From Phycisphaerales bacterium (lineage in GTDB: Bacteria; Planctomycetota; Phycisphaerae; UBA1845; Fen-1342), in the NCBI GenBank assembly GCA_016716475.1, contig JADJWG010000002.1:1426001-1490000 (forward strand): a stretch of 64,000 nt of DNA, read 5' to 3'. The first letter of the stretch is position 1. Every line of letters begins with the position of its first letter. The translations under genes and the position numbers were made by a program. The notes under the pieces are model-generated. The model was given only the letters and a program-made list of their open reading frames with translations. It made no database searches and was not told where the DNA came from. Positions 41,513-51,541 of this stretch are shown one piece after another.

Positions 41513-43015
41513 CTAGACGCTGCGGCGCCGCAGGTACTCGATCAGCAGGCGCACACCGAAGCCCGTTGCCACCTTTCCGCGGCCGTTCTCCTCCGTCGAG
41601 ACCGCGGCGATATCGAGGTGGGCCCACGGGACGCTCGGCCGCACGAATTCCTTCAGAAACATGCCGCCTACGATGGCATGCGCATCACGCTTGCCGGCGG
41701 AATTCTTGATGTCCGCCTCGCTGCTCTTGATCAGTTCGCGGTAATCGTTCCACAGCGGTAGGCGCCAGAGACGCTCGTGCGTGCGGCGCCCGGCCTCGCC
41801 GAGATCGGCGGCGAGCTCATCGTCGTTGCTCATGAGGCCGGCCGCCGCCTTGCCCAGCGCAATGCCGACACCGCCCGTCAGCGTTGCCAGATCAATCAGC
41901 ACGGTCGGTCGTAGTTTCTCCTGCGCATACGTCAGCGCATCCGCGAGCACCAGGCGTCCCTCGGCATCGGTGCTGATGACTTCCACGGTCTTGCCACTCA
42001 TCATGCGCAGGATGTCACCCGGCCGATAGGCCCGGTCGGAGATGGCATTCTCAGCCGCGGCGATGAGCCCAACGAGCTGGCACTTCAGTCCAAGGTCCGC
42101 GGCGGCCTTGAGGATGCCCAGCACAGTCGTGCCGCCGCACTTGTCGAACTTCAGCCCTTCGAGTCCCTGCGCCGGCTTGATCGAGTAGCCGCCGGTATCA
42201 AAGGTAATGGCCTTACCCACCAGGACGGTCCGCGCCCGGATATTCGCTGCGCCACGATACTCGAGCTGGATCAGGCATGGAGGTGGCTGCGCCCCCGCAC
42301 CCACGGCCAGCAGGCCCCCCATCCCCATGCGCTTGAGCTGGTCGCGATGGAAAACCGTACAACGAATCCGCGGGTGCTTAGCCAACTTCCGGGCCTCGGC
42401 CGCAAGTGTCTCCGGGTTCAGCACGTTGGCCGGCTCGTGGGCGAGCCGCCGCGCATAGTTCACGGCTTGCGCGAGCGTCACGCCCGCCTTCATCTCCGGC
42501 AGTACTCGGGCCGCATGCCCCGCCTCGCCCGAGCGCACTTCGAGCGTGATCGTGTCCGGAGTTTTTCCATCACTCTCCTGGTACAAGTTGAAGCGGAAGC
42601 CCGCCAGCACCATGCCCTGCGCCCATTCACCGGCGTACGGCTCCGATCCCGCGGTCGACAGCGCATCCACCCAGAGTGACGCCGTGCGGATGCCTTCGGC
42701 CATCAGCCAGCGTGCTGCACTGGCCGCGGCCCGGCGCACCTCGGCGGCCGAGAGGTTGGCAACGTCCCCGAGACTGACGAGCAGTACGCGCCGCAGCGCG
42801 GCTCCGGTAGTCGCGTGCGCGACGTGGCCCACTTCGTCATGCAACGCATGCACCGCAATGAGCTCCGCCACCGCTCCACCGCAATAGCGGTCCAGCGCCG
42901 TGACCATCTGCATCGGCGGCTGCGGTTGCACCAGCAACGGCACGACGAGCACCTCGCCCCTGGGCGCCCCTTTGCCCCCGCTCTGGAAGATGAAATCCGT
43001 TCCGGGTGACGGCAT
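41513..43015 (-). CDS. pepA: Leucyl aminopeptidase (peptidase M17)
   Basis: 500 residues. An M17 metallo-aminopeptidase that removes N-terminal residues from peptides in the cytoplasm. The catalytic C-terminal domain has VGKAITFDTGGYSIKP (metal and catalytic Lys/Asp), GLIAAAENAISDRAYRPGDI, and the signature STDAEGRLVLADAL with Arg; NTDAEGRL is the usual form, here Ser replaces Asn. The end GMFLKEFV and WAHLDIAAVS are also typical. The N-terminal 180 residues are the less conserved domain. It precedes folE by 53 bases on the same strand, possibly one transcript. Confidence 0.92.
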   Translation of the reverse strand: MPSPGTDFIFQSGGKGAPRGEVLVVPLLVQPQPPMQMVTALDRYCGGAVAELIAVHALHDEVGHVAHATTGAALRRVLLVSLGDVANLSAAEVRRAAASAARWLMAEGIRTASLWVDALSTAGSEPYAGEWAQGMVLAGFRFNLYQESDGKTPDTITLEVRSGEAGHAARVLPEMKAGVTLAQAVNYARRLAHEPANVLNPETLAAEARKLAKHPRIRCTVFHRDQLKRMGMGGLLAVGAGAQPPPCLIQLEYRGAANIRARTVLVGKAITFDTGGYSIKPAQGLEGLKFDKCGGTTVLGILKAAADLGLKCQLVGLIAAAENAISDRAYRPGDILRMMSGKTVEVISTDAEGRLVLADALTYAQEKLRPTVLIDLATLTGGVGIALGKAAAGLMSNDDELAADLGEAGRRTHERLWRLPLWNDYRELIKSSEADIKNSAGKRDAHAIVGGMFLKEFVRPSVPWAHLDIAAVSTEENGRGKVATGFGVRLLIEYLRRRSV

Positions 43016-43170
43016 GCGTATCCTCAGCTTTCCCTAGTTCGCGCCCTACCGCCGGACCTCCCGGCCACGGACGCCGCCGGGGCGTTGAACCATACCGGGA
43101 GCGTACCACGAATGGCGCACGCCGTCAGCGCGGCCGCGGACCTGCGGAGCGCGCCAGACGAGGTGCCGCT

Positions 43171-44769
43171 TTAGAGGAAGAAGAGCACCGTGAGGAGAAT
43201 GAACAGGGGGATGAGGGTCAGCCCCGAAAAGAGCATGTACCCGAAGAAGCTGGGCATCTTCACGCCGGCCTGCTCCGCAATCGCCTTCACCATGAAGTTC
43301 GGACCGTTACCGATGTACGTGTTGGCGCCCATGAACACCGCCCCGAGACTGATGGCTTGCAACAGCAGCTCCGGCAGGTTGCGATTACCGGGCAAATGCA
43401 CGATGGCGTCACCCGGCAGGCCGGCCAGCGTCTGTTCCAACGGGAGGGCCACAGCCGTCTCAAAGTAGACGACGTAGGTGGGGGCATTGTCGAGGAAGCT
43501 GCTCAGCACACCGGTGGCCCAGAAGAACTGCCACGGTTGCGTGAGTCCCAGGGCGGCGCCCTGCGCATTCAGAATCTCGATCGGCACCTGCATCGTAATG
43601 AAGATCCCGATGAACAGGCAGGCCACCTCGCCGATGGCCACATAGTTGAACTGGTTCTCGATCCGCAGGGCCTTCGCGGTCAGAAGCAGCGAGAGACCCA
43701 CCATCGCCAGTTGCACCATTTCCCGCAGGTACGGAAACGCCCGCAGCGGCCGACCCAACAGCATTTCCGTGCCCGGAATATCCTTCGACGGATCGAGCAG
43801 CGCCACCGCCAGCACGACGCCGAGCAGGAATACGATGTTGATCAGTCCGGCCACGCTGAGCGGCTGGTACTGGTACGCATCACGGCGCAGCGAGGCCTCC
43901 GATTCATGCTTGTAGGCCCAGGTGTCCCACAGGAAGTAGATCACCAGCAGCGCGATCAGCATGAACAGCCAGGGCTTCCAGAGACGCAGCGTCCAGAGGA
44001 AGTCGACGCCGCGCAGGTAGCCGAGAAACAGCGGCGGATCGCCGATCGGCAACAGCGTCCCCCCCACGTTCGCGGCGATAAAGATGAAGAAGACGACCGT
44101 ATGCACCTTCCGTACTCGCTCCGAATTGGTCTTGAGCAGGAAGCGGATCAGCACCATCGCGGCGCCCGTCGTGCCGATGAAACTCGCGAGCAGGCCACCC
44201 GTTGCGAGAATTGCGGTGTTCGCCAGTGGCGTCGCGCGCACGTCACCCCGCACGACGATGCCCCCAGTGATCACGTACAGACTGAAAAGCAGCGTGAGAA
44301 AAGGTACGTACTCGGCGAGCACCGCAGCGCGCAGCACCTCCACCACAGTGGGCAGACCCCGCGCCGTACGCGCCGCTGCGTGGTGCGGGGACGCCGGCAA
44401 CTCCGGGTGTGAGGCCTCTGCATGCTCCCCAGCCGGGCCCCCCGCAACCTGACCTTCCGTGTCGTCCGGCATGGTCAGCGGCGGATGCGGCGGATCCCCT
44501 CCAGGAGTGTCGTGGGGTGCGCTGTGGGCAGCAGCGCTGCCGTCATCGTGGCTCCCATGGGGAACCACGCCCTGCTCACGCAGGCCGTAATACACCAGCG
44601 TCACGGCGGCGAGCAACAGCGAAACCAGCAGCTTGCTGCGGTTGTGTTCCCACCAGTGATGCGTCGGCTTCAGCAATGGAAAGAGGGCGATTGCAAGCAG
44701 CAACGCAGCGAACGGCCACACCCAGACAAGAGACGGCACGTAGACCGCCTCAGCCAGCAGCGCGAGCAT
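43171..44769 (-). CDS. NhaD-like Na+/H+ antiporter with His/Asp-rich loop
   Basis: 532 residues from an ATG ending at 44769; a TTG at 44772 or a GTG at 44799 are possible. About 12-14 membrane segments. The string GGTLLPIGDPPLFLGYLRGVDF and the segment LSSFLDNAPTYVVYFETA are typical of the ArsB/NhaD ion-transporter group, so sodium/proton exchange is the likely activity. A soluble insert after the second or third helix (about residues 60-115) is rich in His, Asp and Pro (HDDGSAAAHSAPHDTPGGD, and HHAAARTARG), unusual for the family and a possible metal or pH-sensing loop. The neighbouring rightward gene is an ion exchanger as well, divergent, 203 bases away. Confidence 0.75.
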   Translation of the reverse strand: MLALLAEAVYVPSLVWVWPFAALLLAIALFPLLKPTHHWWEHNRSKLLVSLLLAAVTLVYYGLREQGVVPHGSHDDGSAAAHSAPHDTPGGDPPHPPLTMPDDTEGQVAGGPAGEHAEASHPELPASPHHAAARTARGLPTVVEVLRAAVLAEYVPFLTLLFSLYVITGGIVVRGDVRATPLANTAILATGGLLASFIGTTGAAMVLIRFLLKTNSERVRKVHTVVFFIFIAANVGGTLLPIGDPPLFLGYLRGVDFLWTLRLWKPWLFMLIALLVIYFLWDTWAYKHESEASLRRDAYQYQPLSVAGLINIVFLLGVVLAVALLDPSKDIPGTEMLLGRPLRAFPYLREMVQLAMVGLSLLLTAKALRIENQFNYVAIGEVACLFIGIFITMQVPIEILNAQGAALGLTQPWQFFWATGVLSSFLDNAPTYVVYFETAVALPLEQTLAGLPGDAIVHLPGNRNLPELLLQAISLGAVFMGANTYIGNGPNFMVKAIAEQAGVKMPSFFGYMLFSGLTLIPLFILLTVLFFL

Positions 44770-44972
44770 CAAGATGAATCCTCGGTCCGTGGCCGCCACC
44801 AGACCGCAGGCGGCAAGCCACTCCCAATGGCACCCATTGTATCGGCCGACACCCGGACCGCAATTTCGCCAGGGTGCCGCCGGGCGCGTACAATCCCGTC
44901 CCCGGCCACGCGAGCCATTGGCCCGTGCGGAGTGCGCGCGGGCCGGCCGTGGCGCTGCAGCGACGAGGTGGA

Positions 44973-45941
44973 ATGCCTACCTGGCTCTTGGATACTCTGC
45001 TCATAGCAGGCGGCCTGGCGCTGCTGGCAGTGAGCGGTGAAGCGCTGGTACGCGGCGCGGCGCGCCTCGCGGCCGCTTTCGGCGTGCCGACCCTCGTGAT
45101 CGGGCTGACGGTCGTGGCCTTCGGCACGTCCGCCCCCGAGGCCGCCGTAACCATCTACGCCGGATTGACTCAGGCCGCAGACATTGCCGTCGGAAACGTG
45201 GTCGGCAGCAATATCGCGAACCTGCTGCTGATTCTCGGCGTTGCCGCCGCCCTGCAGCCCATTCCGATTTCCCGCAGCATCATCCGTTGGGACGGTCCGG
45301 TGATGCTCGTCAGTTGCCTTGCCCTCGGCGTGGTGATGGTCCTGGCCGAGGAGGTGACCCGGTCGATCGGCATGGTCTTCGTACTCGCCCTGATCGTGTA
45401 TACCGTGCTGGCCTACCGTCTCGGCGGTGAACATGAAGTTCCGCCGCTGAACCCGCACGCGCATTGGTTGCGCTCGCGCTCCTTCAACGTCGTTCTGGTC
45501 GTGCTCGGAATCATCGGCCTGGTGGTCGGGGCCCGGTTGCTGGTGACCGGCGGTACGGGATTCGCTCGGCTGCTGGGCGTGAGCGAGCACATCATCGGGC
45601 TCACGATTGTGGCCGTCGGCACAAGTCTGCCGGAATTGGCGACCACGATTGTGGCCGCGCGGCGGCAGCAGCCCGACATCGCCCTCGGCAACATCGTCGG
45701 CAGCAACATCTTCAACGTGCTGTTTGTCACCGGACTGACCGCCGTGATCTCGCCCTTGCCGATTACGCGGGCCATTGCGCACTTTGACGGGGCGGTCATG
45801 ATGGGGGCGTGTGTGATCTTCTGCCTGGTCGGATGGACCAATGCCCGCACGATCACCCGTCGACAGGGTTGGTTGCTGCTCGGACTGTACGCGGGCTACC
45901 TGCTCTGGACGGGGGCCCATGCCATGCCGCCGCACAGGTAA
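44973..45941 (+). CDS. Calcium/sodium antiporter family protein (YrbG/CaCA)
   Basis: 322 residues with about ten hydrophobic helices. It carries the two inverted alpha-repeats of the Ca2+/cation antiporter superfamily: VVAFGTSAPEAAVTIYAG with GNVVGSNIANLLLILG, and AVGTSLPELATTIVAA with GNIVGSNIFNVLFVTG. The Glu/Asp and Ser residues of these motifs bind Ca2+ and Na+. Start chosen at the ATG 44973, after GAGGTGG; an earlier ATG at 44874 would add 33 nonconserved residues. Single gene, convergent with the greA gene by only ten bases. Confidence 0.9.
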   Translation: MPTWLLDTLLIAGGLALLAVSGEALVRGAARLAAAFGVPTLVIGLTVVAFGTSAPEAAVTIYAGLTQAADIAVGNVVGSNIANLLLILGVAAALQPIPISRSIIRWDGPVMLVSCLALGVVMVLAEEVTRSIGMVFVLALIVYTVLAYRLGGEHEVPPLNPHAHWLRSRSFNVVLVVLGIIGLVVGARLLVTGGTGFARLLGVSEHIIGLTIVAVGTSLPELATTIVAARRQQPDIALGNIVGSNIFNVLFVTGLTAVISPLPITRAIAHFDGAVMMGACVIFCLVGWTNARTITRRQGWLLLGLYAGYLLWTGAHAMPPHR

Positions 45942-45951
45942 CCGTCCCTGC

Positions 45952-48192
45952 TCAGCGGCGTTCGGCGAGACTGCTCATGCCAGCGTCGCGCCGCTCCCGC
46001 AGCGCATTGACGATCTGCACGATCTCGAACTCCACCTCTTTGCCGTCCAACGGGAAGCGCACCCGATCGCCGACACGTGTCCCCATGATCCGCTGGGATA
46101 CCGGGGCCTGGTAGCTGAAAATGCCGCGATCGACGTCAGTATCGAAGGGCCCGTAGAAGGTCATCCGGCGCTCGGCGCCCGTGGACGTATCACGCAACGT
46201 CACGCGCGAGCCGATGCCGACGCTGTCTTCGGGAACCGCATCGGGCTCCAGCGTGCGGGCCCGCGTCACGTCATCATTGAGCTGTGCTAGCCGGGCGCGC
46301 AGCAGGTCACGCTCCTCGATCGCAAACTTGTATTCCGAGTTCTCGCTCAAATCGCCGAGTTGGGCCGCTTCTCCGATGCGCCGCGCGTTCTCCGGCATCT
46401 TCACGTTCAGGACCTCGTCCCGCTCGGCCAGGCGCATTTGGAGCCCCTGGGAAGTTGTCCAGATCGTATCGGGATCCTGCCACATCTCGACCCGGCGGGC
46501 CTTCACCGCCCACAGGTGCGGGTGCACATCCCGCAGCAGGTCGAGGAGCTTGGCCGGCGTGTTCTCCCCCAGGCCCTCCAGCCGGTCGAGCTGCCGCCGA
46601 ACCGTGATGGCTGCTTCCGGGCTCATACGCTGCACGCTCGCCGCGACGCGCGCGTAGCTGCGCAGCGCCAGGGCGGCCTTGGCCCGTTGGCGGAACTCAC
46701 GTACGACCTCCGGCGCGGCCGTCACGGTCCGGCCCAAGCCGCTCAGGGTATCGAGAATCAGGCGGAAGAGCTCGTCGTCGCTCGGCAATCGCAGGGCATC
46801 CGCCACCTTGGGGCCTTTCCACAGCCAGTAGATCAGTTCGGGGTGGTGCGGCGGATCGCTCAGCCCCGCATCGACGAAGCGCTGAACCGCCGGCACATGC
46901 CCGGCCTCAACGATGCCCGCCGCGAGCTTGTCGAGCAGACCTGCCGGTGCCGTCGACAGCCACGCTATCGCGATCTCGTGCCAGTCCGCAGGACGGGTCG
47001 TTTGCAGGGACTGCAACCCCAACTCGCGCAACCCTTCGTGCGGCACTCCGCGCAGCAACAATCCGGGATCAGCGGCGTTACGAAGCACCGTGACCGAACG
47101 CGGTTCATCCGTGCCGGCCGAAGGCACGCCTTTCTCCGCCAGCCGTTCAAGCAGCAGCGCGCACGTCAGCGCCTCCGCCGGCCGACGCTCCACCACCGCG
47201 GTGAAGTATTTCTCCACGTGCGCGACAAACCGCTGCAGCAGGCCGGCATCCGGCTGTTCCTTGCGGGCCGTGGTCTCGCGCAGGTACCCCTCAATCGTCG
47301 TCATCCAGTCGACGGGTTCATTCTGCCCCTCAAGCGCCTCCCAGACCTCCTGTTCGAGCGTGCGCCCGGCCGCCGAATACGACAGCAGCACCGGCGAACG
47401 GCCTTCCATGATGACATGCGGGGAGCGCTTGAGGTGGTCGCGCGCCCGGGTCCACCACTTCGACCAAGCCTTTGGGTCGATGTACCGCGGCACAAGGTCG
47501 GCCTTCAACTGATCCGAATCGATCATCTCGCCATGGGCGTGAATCAGGCCGATCACAACGGCGACCGGATCATTCTGAATCTGCTGAAGCAACTGGTCGG
47601 GATGCAACTGCCGCACGACCCGGAAGTCATCCGCGGCGATGCGATCGTACTCGCGAACCACTTCCGGCGCGGGTAGTGTCGTCGTCCGCCCGTCGCGACG
47701 CAGCGTGAACAACCCATTGTCGCGATCGATCTCCGTCACCTCGACCACGCGATCGTCCATCCGGCTGATCAGCGTATCCCCCACCTTCAGCGTAAGGCAG
47801 ATATCCAGCAGTTTCAGCGCCATGCGGACCGGCCGACCACCGGTCAGGCCGGAGGCCTCCAGCACCAGTTCGAAACCGGGCTGAGCACCATACACGGCGC
47901 GGTACAGCTCAACGGCCTGGGCCCGCAGCGCATCATTTTTGGGTGACGCCACCAGCGCCACCTTCATGAGCGCGAGTGCGGCCTTCGGGTGGCTGTCGGC
48001 ACCCGCGGTCTCAACGGCCATCTGGGCAAGAGTGGGCAGCCGCTGGGCTTCGCCCCGCCGCTCCCAGTGTTCGAAGGGTACGACCAGTTGGGGTAGTTCG
48101 AGCTGGCCGGTCTCAAGCAATTCCAGACAGCGGGTCTCAAACTTGCCAAAATCTCCGCTGCGCGCCAGCTCCAGCAGTTCGGTCGCACCCAT
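45952..48192 (-). CDS. greA: Long GreA-type transcription elongation factor
   Basis: 746 residues from the ATG ending at 48192, five bases after GAGG; an earlier ATG adds 20 nonconserved residues. The last ~165 residues are a complete GreA: the acidic-tip coiled coil in EAAQLGDLSENSEYKFAIEERDLL and the C-terminal domain IGSRVTLRDTSTGAERRMTFYG with DRVRFPLDGKEVEFEIVQI. GreA binds RNA polymerase and stimulates cleavage of backtracked RNA. The first ~580 residues form a large helical region of unknown role, as in chlamydial GreA, which is also over 700 residues. It may interact with RNA polymerase or ribosomes. Converges on the antiporter gene ten bases away. Confidence 0.85.
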   Translation of the reverse strand: MGATELLELARSGDFGKFETRCLELLETGQLELPQLVVPFEHWERRGEAQRLPTLAQMAVETAGADSHPKAALALMKVALVASPKNDALRAQAVELYRAVYGAQPGFELVLEASGLTGGRPVRMALKLLDICLTLKVGDTLISRMDDRVVEVTEIDRDNGLFTLRRDGRTTTLPAPEVVREYDRIAADDFRVVRQLHPDQLLQQIQNDPVAVVIGLIHAHGEMIDSDQLKADLVPRYIDPKAWSKWWTRARDHLKRSPHVIMEGRSPVLLSYSAAGRTLEQEVWEALEGQNEPVDWMTTIEGYLRETTARKEQPDAGLLQRFVAHVEKYFTAVVERRPAEALTCALLLERLAEKGVPSAGTDEPRSVTVLRNAADPGLLLRGVPHEGLRELGLQSLQTTRPADWHEIAIAWLSTAPAGLLDKLAAGIVEAGHVPAVQRFVDAGLSDPPHHPELIYWLWKGPKVADALRLPSDDELFRLILDTLSGLGRTVTAAPEVVREFRQRAKAALALRSYARVAASVQRMSPEAAITVRRQLDRLEGLGENTPAKLLDLLRDVHPHLWAVKARRVEMWQDPDTIWTTSQGLQMRLAERDEVLNVKMPENARRIGEAAQLGDLSENSEYKFAIEERDLLRARLAQLNDDVTRARTLEPDAVPEDSVGIGSRVTLRDTSTGAERRMTFYGPFDTDVDRGIFSYQAPVSQRIMGTRVGDRVRFPLDGKEVEFEIVQIVNALRERRDAGMSSLAERR

Positions 48193-48381
48193 AGAGGCCT
48201 CGCCAAATGGTGTTGCAATCCGGTGATCAGGCCGCGCCATGCCGCGCGCCACCGGCTCATTTCGACAGACCCCTTATCATAACCGATTTCCCACTCCCCG
48301 GTCAGGTCCGCTCCCGGCCCCTTCCAACCCCCGCCTGTGGCCCCGCGGCCGGACCCCACACTCCTTGCCGACACCCCTGCA

Positions 48382-51300
48382 TCAAGGGGCGTTTTCATCG
48401 CTTCTCTGCTCCAAGTCCTCCCGGACCCGTTTCTTCGCTTTCAGCAGCCGCGACGTATAGTCCCCCTCGCTCTGAGCCGGTTTTTTTCCGGTGGGACGCG
48501 CTACTACCGGCGCATCCTGCTCGGTTGCCCCCCCCAGCGCTCGACTCAGATCCTCCGTGGCCTGGTGGTCCGAGGCGGGTGGCATATACCGGGCCGAGCG
48601 GTCGGGGGGCGTCCCAGCTTCGAGCGGCACAGCGTGGGCCGCGCGCTCGTCCCGTACGCGCTCCCGCGTTCCCTTGAGTGTGCTCAAGACTGTCTCACTC
48701 TGGGCGGTAGGCCGCTCGCGCCCAGCCATTTCCGCGATGAAGCGACGTAAACGCCGCGCTACCTCCGCAGGATTGATTGCAATTCGACGAATGGCCACAT
48801 CGATCAGAAACAGCAGCAGCATCCACCGCAAAAGCGTCTCCCACATGGCGAGGCGCGCCTCGGCCCGGGGCAGGTTGGTTCGGTCGAAGGCCGTCGCGCC
48901 CTGCTGGATGTCAAGCACCCGCCCGCGCGTACGCTGTGCCAACTCCTCGAGCAGGGGGCGATTTGCCTGCAACTGGCTGTACTCAGGCGAGTAGGCCACC
49001 GAAACGCCCGTACGCAGAGAGCCGCTGACCGCACTCTCGCCCTGCCCCATGAGGTAGGACAAGTTCACGATGAAATTACCACGCTCGCGGGCGTCGAACT
49101 CGGCCTCGTAGCGTCCCGGACCCGTTTGGGTCAGGCGCAGCGGTGTGGCCGCCTGACTTGGGTTCACGACGACTCCGGCGACCTCCATAAAGTTGATGAC
49201 ATCCGCGTTCTGGTCAAGCGCGTCGATGCGGATTCGTGCGGTGCCCCCGTAAACGGTCGTCGTCACGTCGAAAGCGGCCGCGTCGGATTGGCGCGAAACC
49301 CACCGTACCGTCTGAGCCCAGAACTTACTGAACATGTCCCAACCAGCCCAGTCGGAGCCCCAACTTGGCCACTCGCCGCTGGTGAAGGCCACCGTTTTGC
49401 CGAGTCCGACCTGCCAGTGCGCCAGAACCGGGTCGTCACCATCATCGCCCGGGCGAACAATCGGTATCTCGGCGAGCGGCTTGGCCGTCGTCAGCACGAA
49501 ACCTTTGAGGTCGGGCAGCCCTGTGCCGGTCAGCCCGGGCGTGAGCGGCGAGGTGGGTCCCACCAGTCGCGGCGTGAAGCGGACCTCCTGGATCAGATCG
49601 CGGCGAATCTCCCGCGATTCCTTCACGAAGATCTGCGGCAGCTTGTCGAAGTCCCGCGTCGGGTAGCAGCGTCCGCCGGTGCGCTGCGCAATTTCGCGGG
49701 CCTTGGCTTCATCGACGAAATGCCCGCCGTAGCCGATGGGAATCGTTGAGCACGTAATGCCGTGCTTCGCCATCAGGTCCAACAGGTCATCGCGCGGTGG
49801 GGCCGGGTCGAAGTCCGAAATCACGATCATGTGCTTCGGCCCGACATCCTGGCGCGCGATCATGGCCTCGACACCCGGCCGCATCATCGGATCGAGATCC
49901 GGTGCATCCCCCATGCTCATGGTGCGGATGGCGTGGATGATCGCACTGCGATCGCCCACTTCCTGCAAGGGCACCACCCAGTGATGCCGCGTGTCGTCGA
50001 ACCAGCGCCAGGCCGTGATGCCGATCAGGTCGCGGCTACTGAGGGTCTTGACGGCCTCGATTGCACAGCGCTCGCCAATGTAGTTGCCACGCTCGATCTC
50101 ACAGGCATGCATCACCAGCACGAGCGCGCCCTTGATGAACTGGCGCTTGTGCTTGATGTCAAAACTGAGCGGCATCACCTCTTCCACCGGCGAACCCATC
50201 CAGCCACCGGCGCCGAAGGACCCGGCTCCACCGAGCATGATGAGCCCGCCGCCCAGCTCGCGGACGTATGTCGCGAGCACCTGCCGCTCACTCTCCCGCA
50301 GATCGTTGGCCGGCACGTTGGCCAGTACCACCGCCGAGTACTCGAGCAATTCCACCTGGTCGAGGACGCGTTCGCCGGCGGCCTCGACCTCGGCAACCAC
50401 GCGTTCCCGCATCAGCGCCTGTTGCAGAATGCGGGCCGATGAGCCCGCCACATTCACTTCGGCGGCAGGCGCCAGAATCAGGATGCGACCCTGCCCGGAG
50501 ACAAGGGTAAAGGCCTGTCCCGTGTTGTTGGCGATGATCGTATCGTCGGCCGGGTTATCCGGGACGAACTCCGCCTCGAAGCGATTCGCACCCGCCTCGA
50601 CCAGTTCCTGCTTGAGCACGAACCGGTTGCGGCCGGCATCGAGCTGTACGCGGTACCCGGCGTCCGTCGGGTCGCCGGGGTTGAGGTCGAGCACGCGCCC
50701 GTTGTGCCGCAGGAGAATTCGGCCAGTGGTCGGTCGCTGCGACTGCACCACGATCTGCAGGTTGACCGCTTCGTCCGTCGCTGCGAGAGGCGGCGCCTTG
50801 AGACTCTCGAAGACGATCTCGTTGGTGTGCTCGTAAAGAATCGGTACAACATCGATCGGCACACCGGCGGCCGCCAGACGTTGGGCTTCCGAGAGGATGT
50901 CCCCGGCGTTCTCGTTACCATCGGTGATGAGGATGATGCGGCCCGCGGTGTCCGATGGCAGCAAGGCGAGGGCCATGCGGACCGCACCGGCCAGGTTGCT
51001 CTGATCCGGCGCGACCGGCGGACTGAGCGCCTGCAACGCTACGGTCCGCATCGGCGTCTGCTCCACATCGGCCGTGCCGTCGAATGCAATCACCCCGACG
51101 CGATCGTCGATCGGGCGCCATTCCCCCGCCGCCCGCAGAAAGTCCAACGCGCGGCGCTGCCAGTCATCCGGCACACTGCGTGAACGATCAATCAGGAAAA
51201 CCACCGTGAGGTTGTCGAGCCGCTGCGTGCGCTGCACGCCTGCCAAGGCGAGGATCATCGTAAGCAGTACGAGGCACCGGGCCGTGATGGCAAACCAGCG

Positions 51301-51411
51301 CCGCACCGGCCCCAATCCAGCGAGCGAACGCACGGACAAGGCCACGATCAGCGGCAGCAGCGCCAGCAGCGCGAGATAGCTGGGCGTTTCAAAGTGATAC
51401 CACGCCAGCAT
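48382..51411 (-). CDS. Large membrane protein with two von Willebrand A domains
   Basis: 1009 residues from the ATG ending at 51411. Two N-terminal membrane helices (SYLALLALLPLIVALSV, then FAITARCLVLLTMILAL) precede a VWA domain with a complete metal site: DRSRSVPDDWQRRALDF (DxSxS near 78) and TDGNENAGD near 170. A central part of about 230 residues contains LVSGQGRILILAPAAEVNVAG and ELGGGLIMLGGAGSFGAGGW, a glutamine-amidotransferase-like domain with no clear Cys. A second VWA-like domain follows (HMIVISDFDPAPP, GYGGHFVD). C-terminal LLRWMLLLFLIDVAIRR is a third membrane helix, then a charged tail. Typical of Planctomycetes BatA-type families; molecular role unknown. Confidence 0.75.
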   Translation of the reverse strand: MLAWYHFETPSYLALLALLPLIVALSVRSLAGLGPVRRWFAITARCLVLLTMILALAGVQRTQRLDNLTVVFLIDRSRSVPDDWQRRALDFLRAAGEWRPIDDRVGVIAFDGTADVEQTPMRTVALQALSPPVAPDQSNLAGAVRMALALLPSDTAGRIILITDGNENAGDILSEAQRLAAAGVPIDVVPILYEHTNEIVFESLKAPPLAATDEAVNLQIVVQSQRPTTGRILLRHNGRVLDLNPGDPTDAGYRVQLDAGRNRFVLKQELVEAGANRFEAEFVPDNPADDTIIANNTGQAFTLVSGQGRILILAPAAEVNVAGSSARILQQALMRERVVAEVEAAGERVLDQVELLEYSAVVLANVPANDLRESERQVLATYVRELGGGLIMLGGAGSFGAGGWMGSPVEEVMPLSFDIKHKRQFIKGALVLVMHACEIERGNYIGERCAIEAVKTLSSRDLIGITAWRWFDDTRHHWVVPLQEVGDRSAIIHAIRTMSMGDAPDLDPMMRPGVEAMIARQDVGPKHMIVISDFDPAPPRDDLLDLMAKHGITCSTIPIGYGGHFVDEAKAREIAQRTGGRCYPTRDFDKLPQIFVKESREIRRDLIQEVRFTPRLVGPTSPLTPGLTGTGLPDLKGFVLTTAKPLAEIPIVRPGDDGDDPVLAHWQVGLGKTVAFTSGEWPSWGSDWAGWDMFSKFWAQTVRWVSRQSDAAAFDVTTTVYGGTARIRIDALDQNADVINFMEVAGVVVNPSQAATPLRLTQTGPGRYEAEFDARERGNFIVNLSYLMGQGESAVSGSLRTGVSVAYSPEYSQLQANRPLLEELAQRTRGRVLDIQQGATAFDRTNLPRAEARLAMWETLLRWMLLLFLIDVAIRRIAINPAEVARRLRRFIAEMAGRERPTAQSETVLSTLKGTRERVRDERAAHAVPLEAGTPPDRSARYMPPASDHQATEDLSRALGGATEQDAPVVARPTGKKPAQSEGDYTSRLLKAKKRVREDLEQRSDENAP

Positions 51412-51541
51412 TGTGCTTCCCACTCAATGTTCGTAACGGCTGGTTCAGGCGTACCTTGCGTCCACGCAATGTACCACGCTCCGCCGGGTGGTAACACCCG
51501 GGCACAAGTCACAAAGCAATCGGCCAAGAACTCCATGGCCG

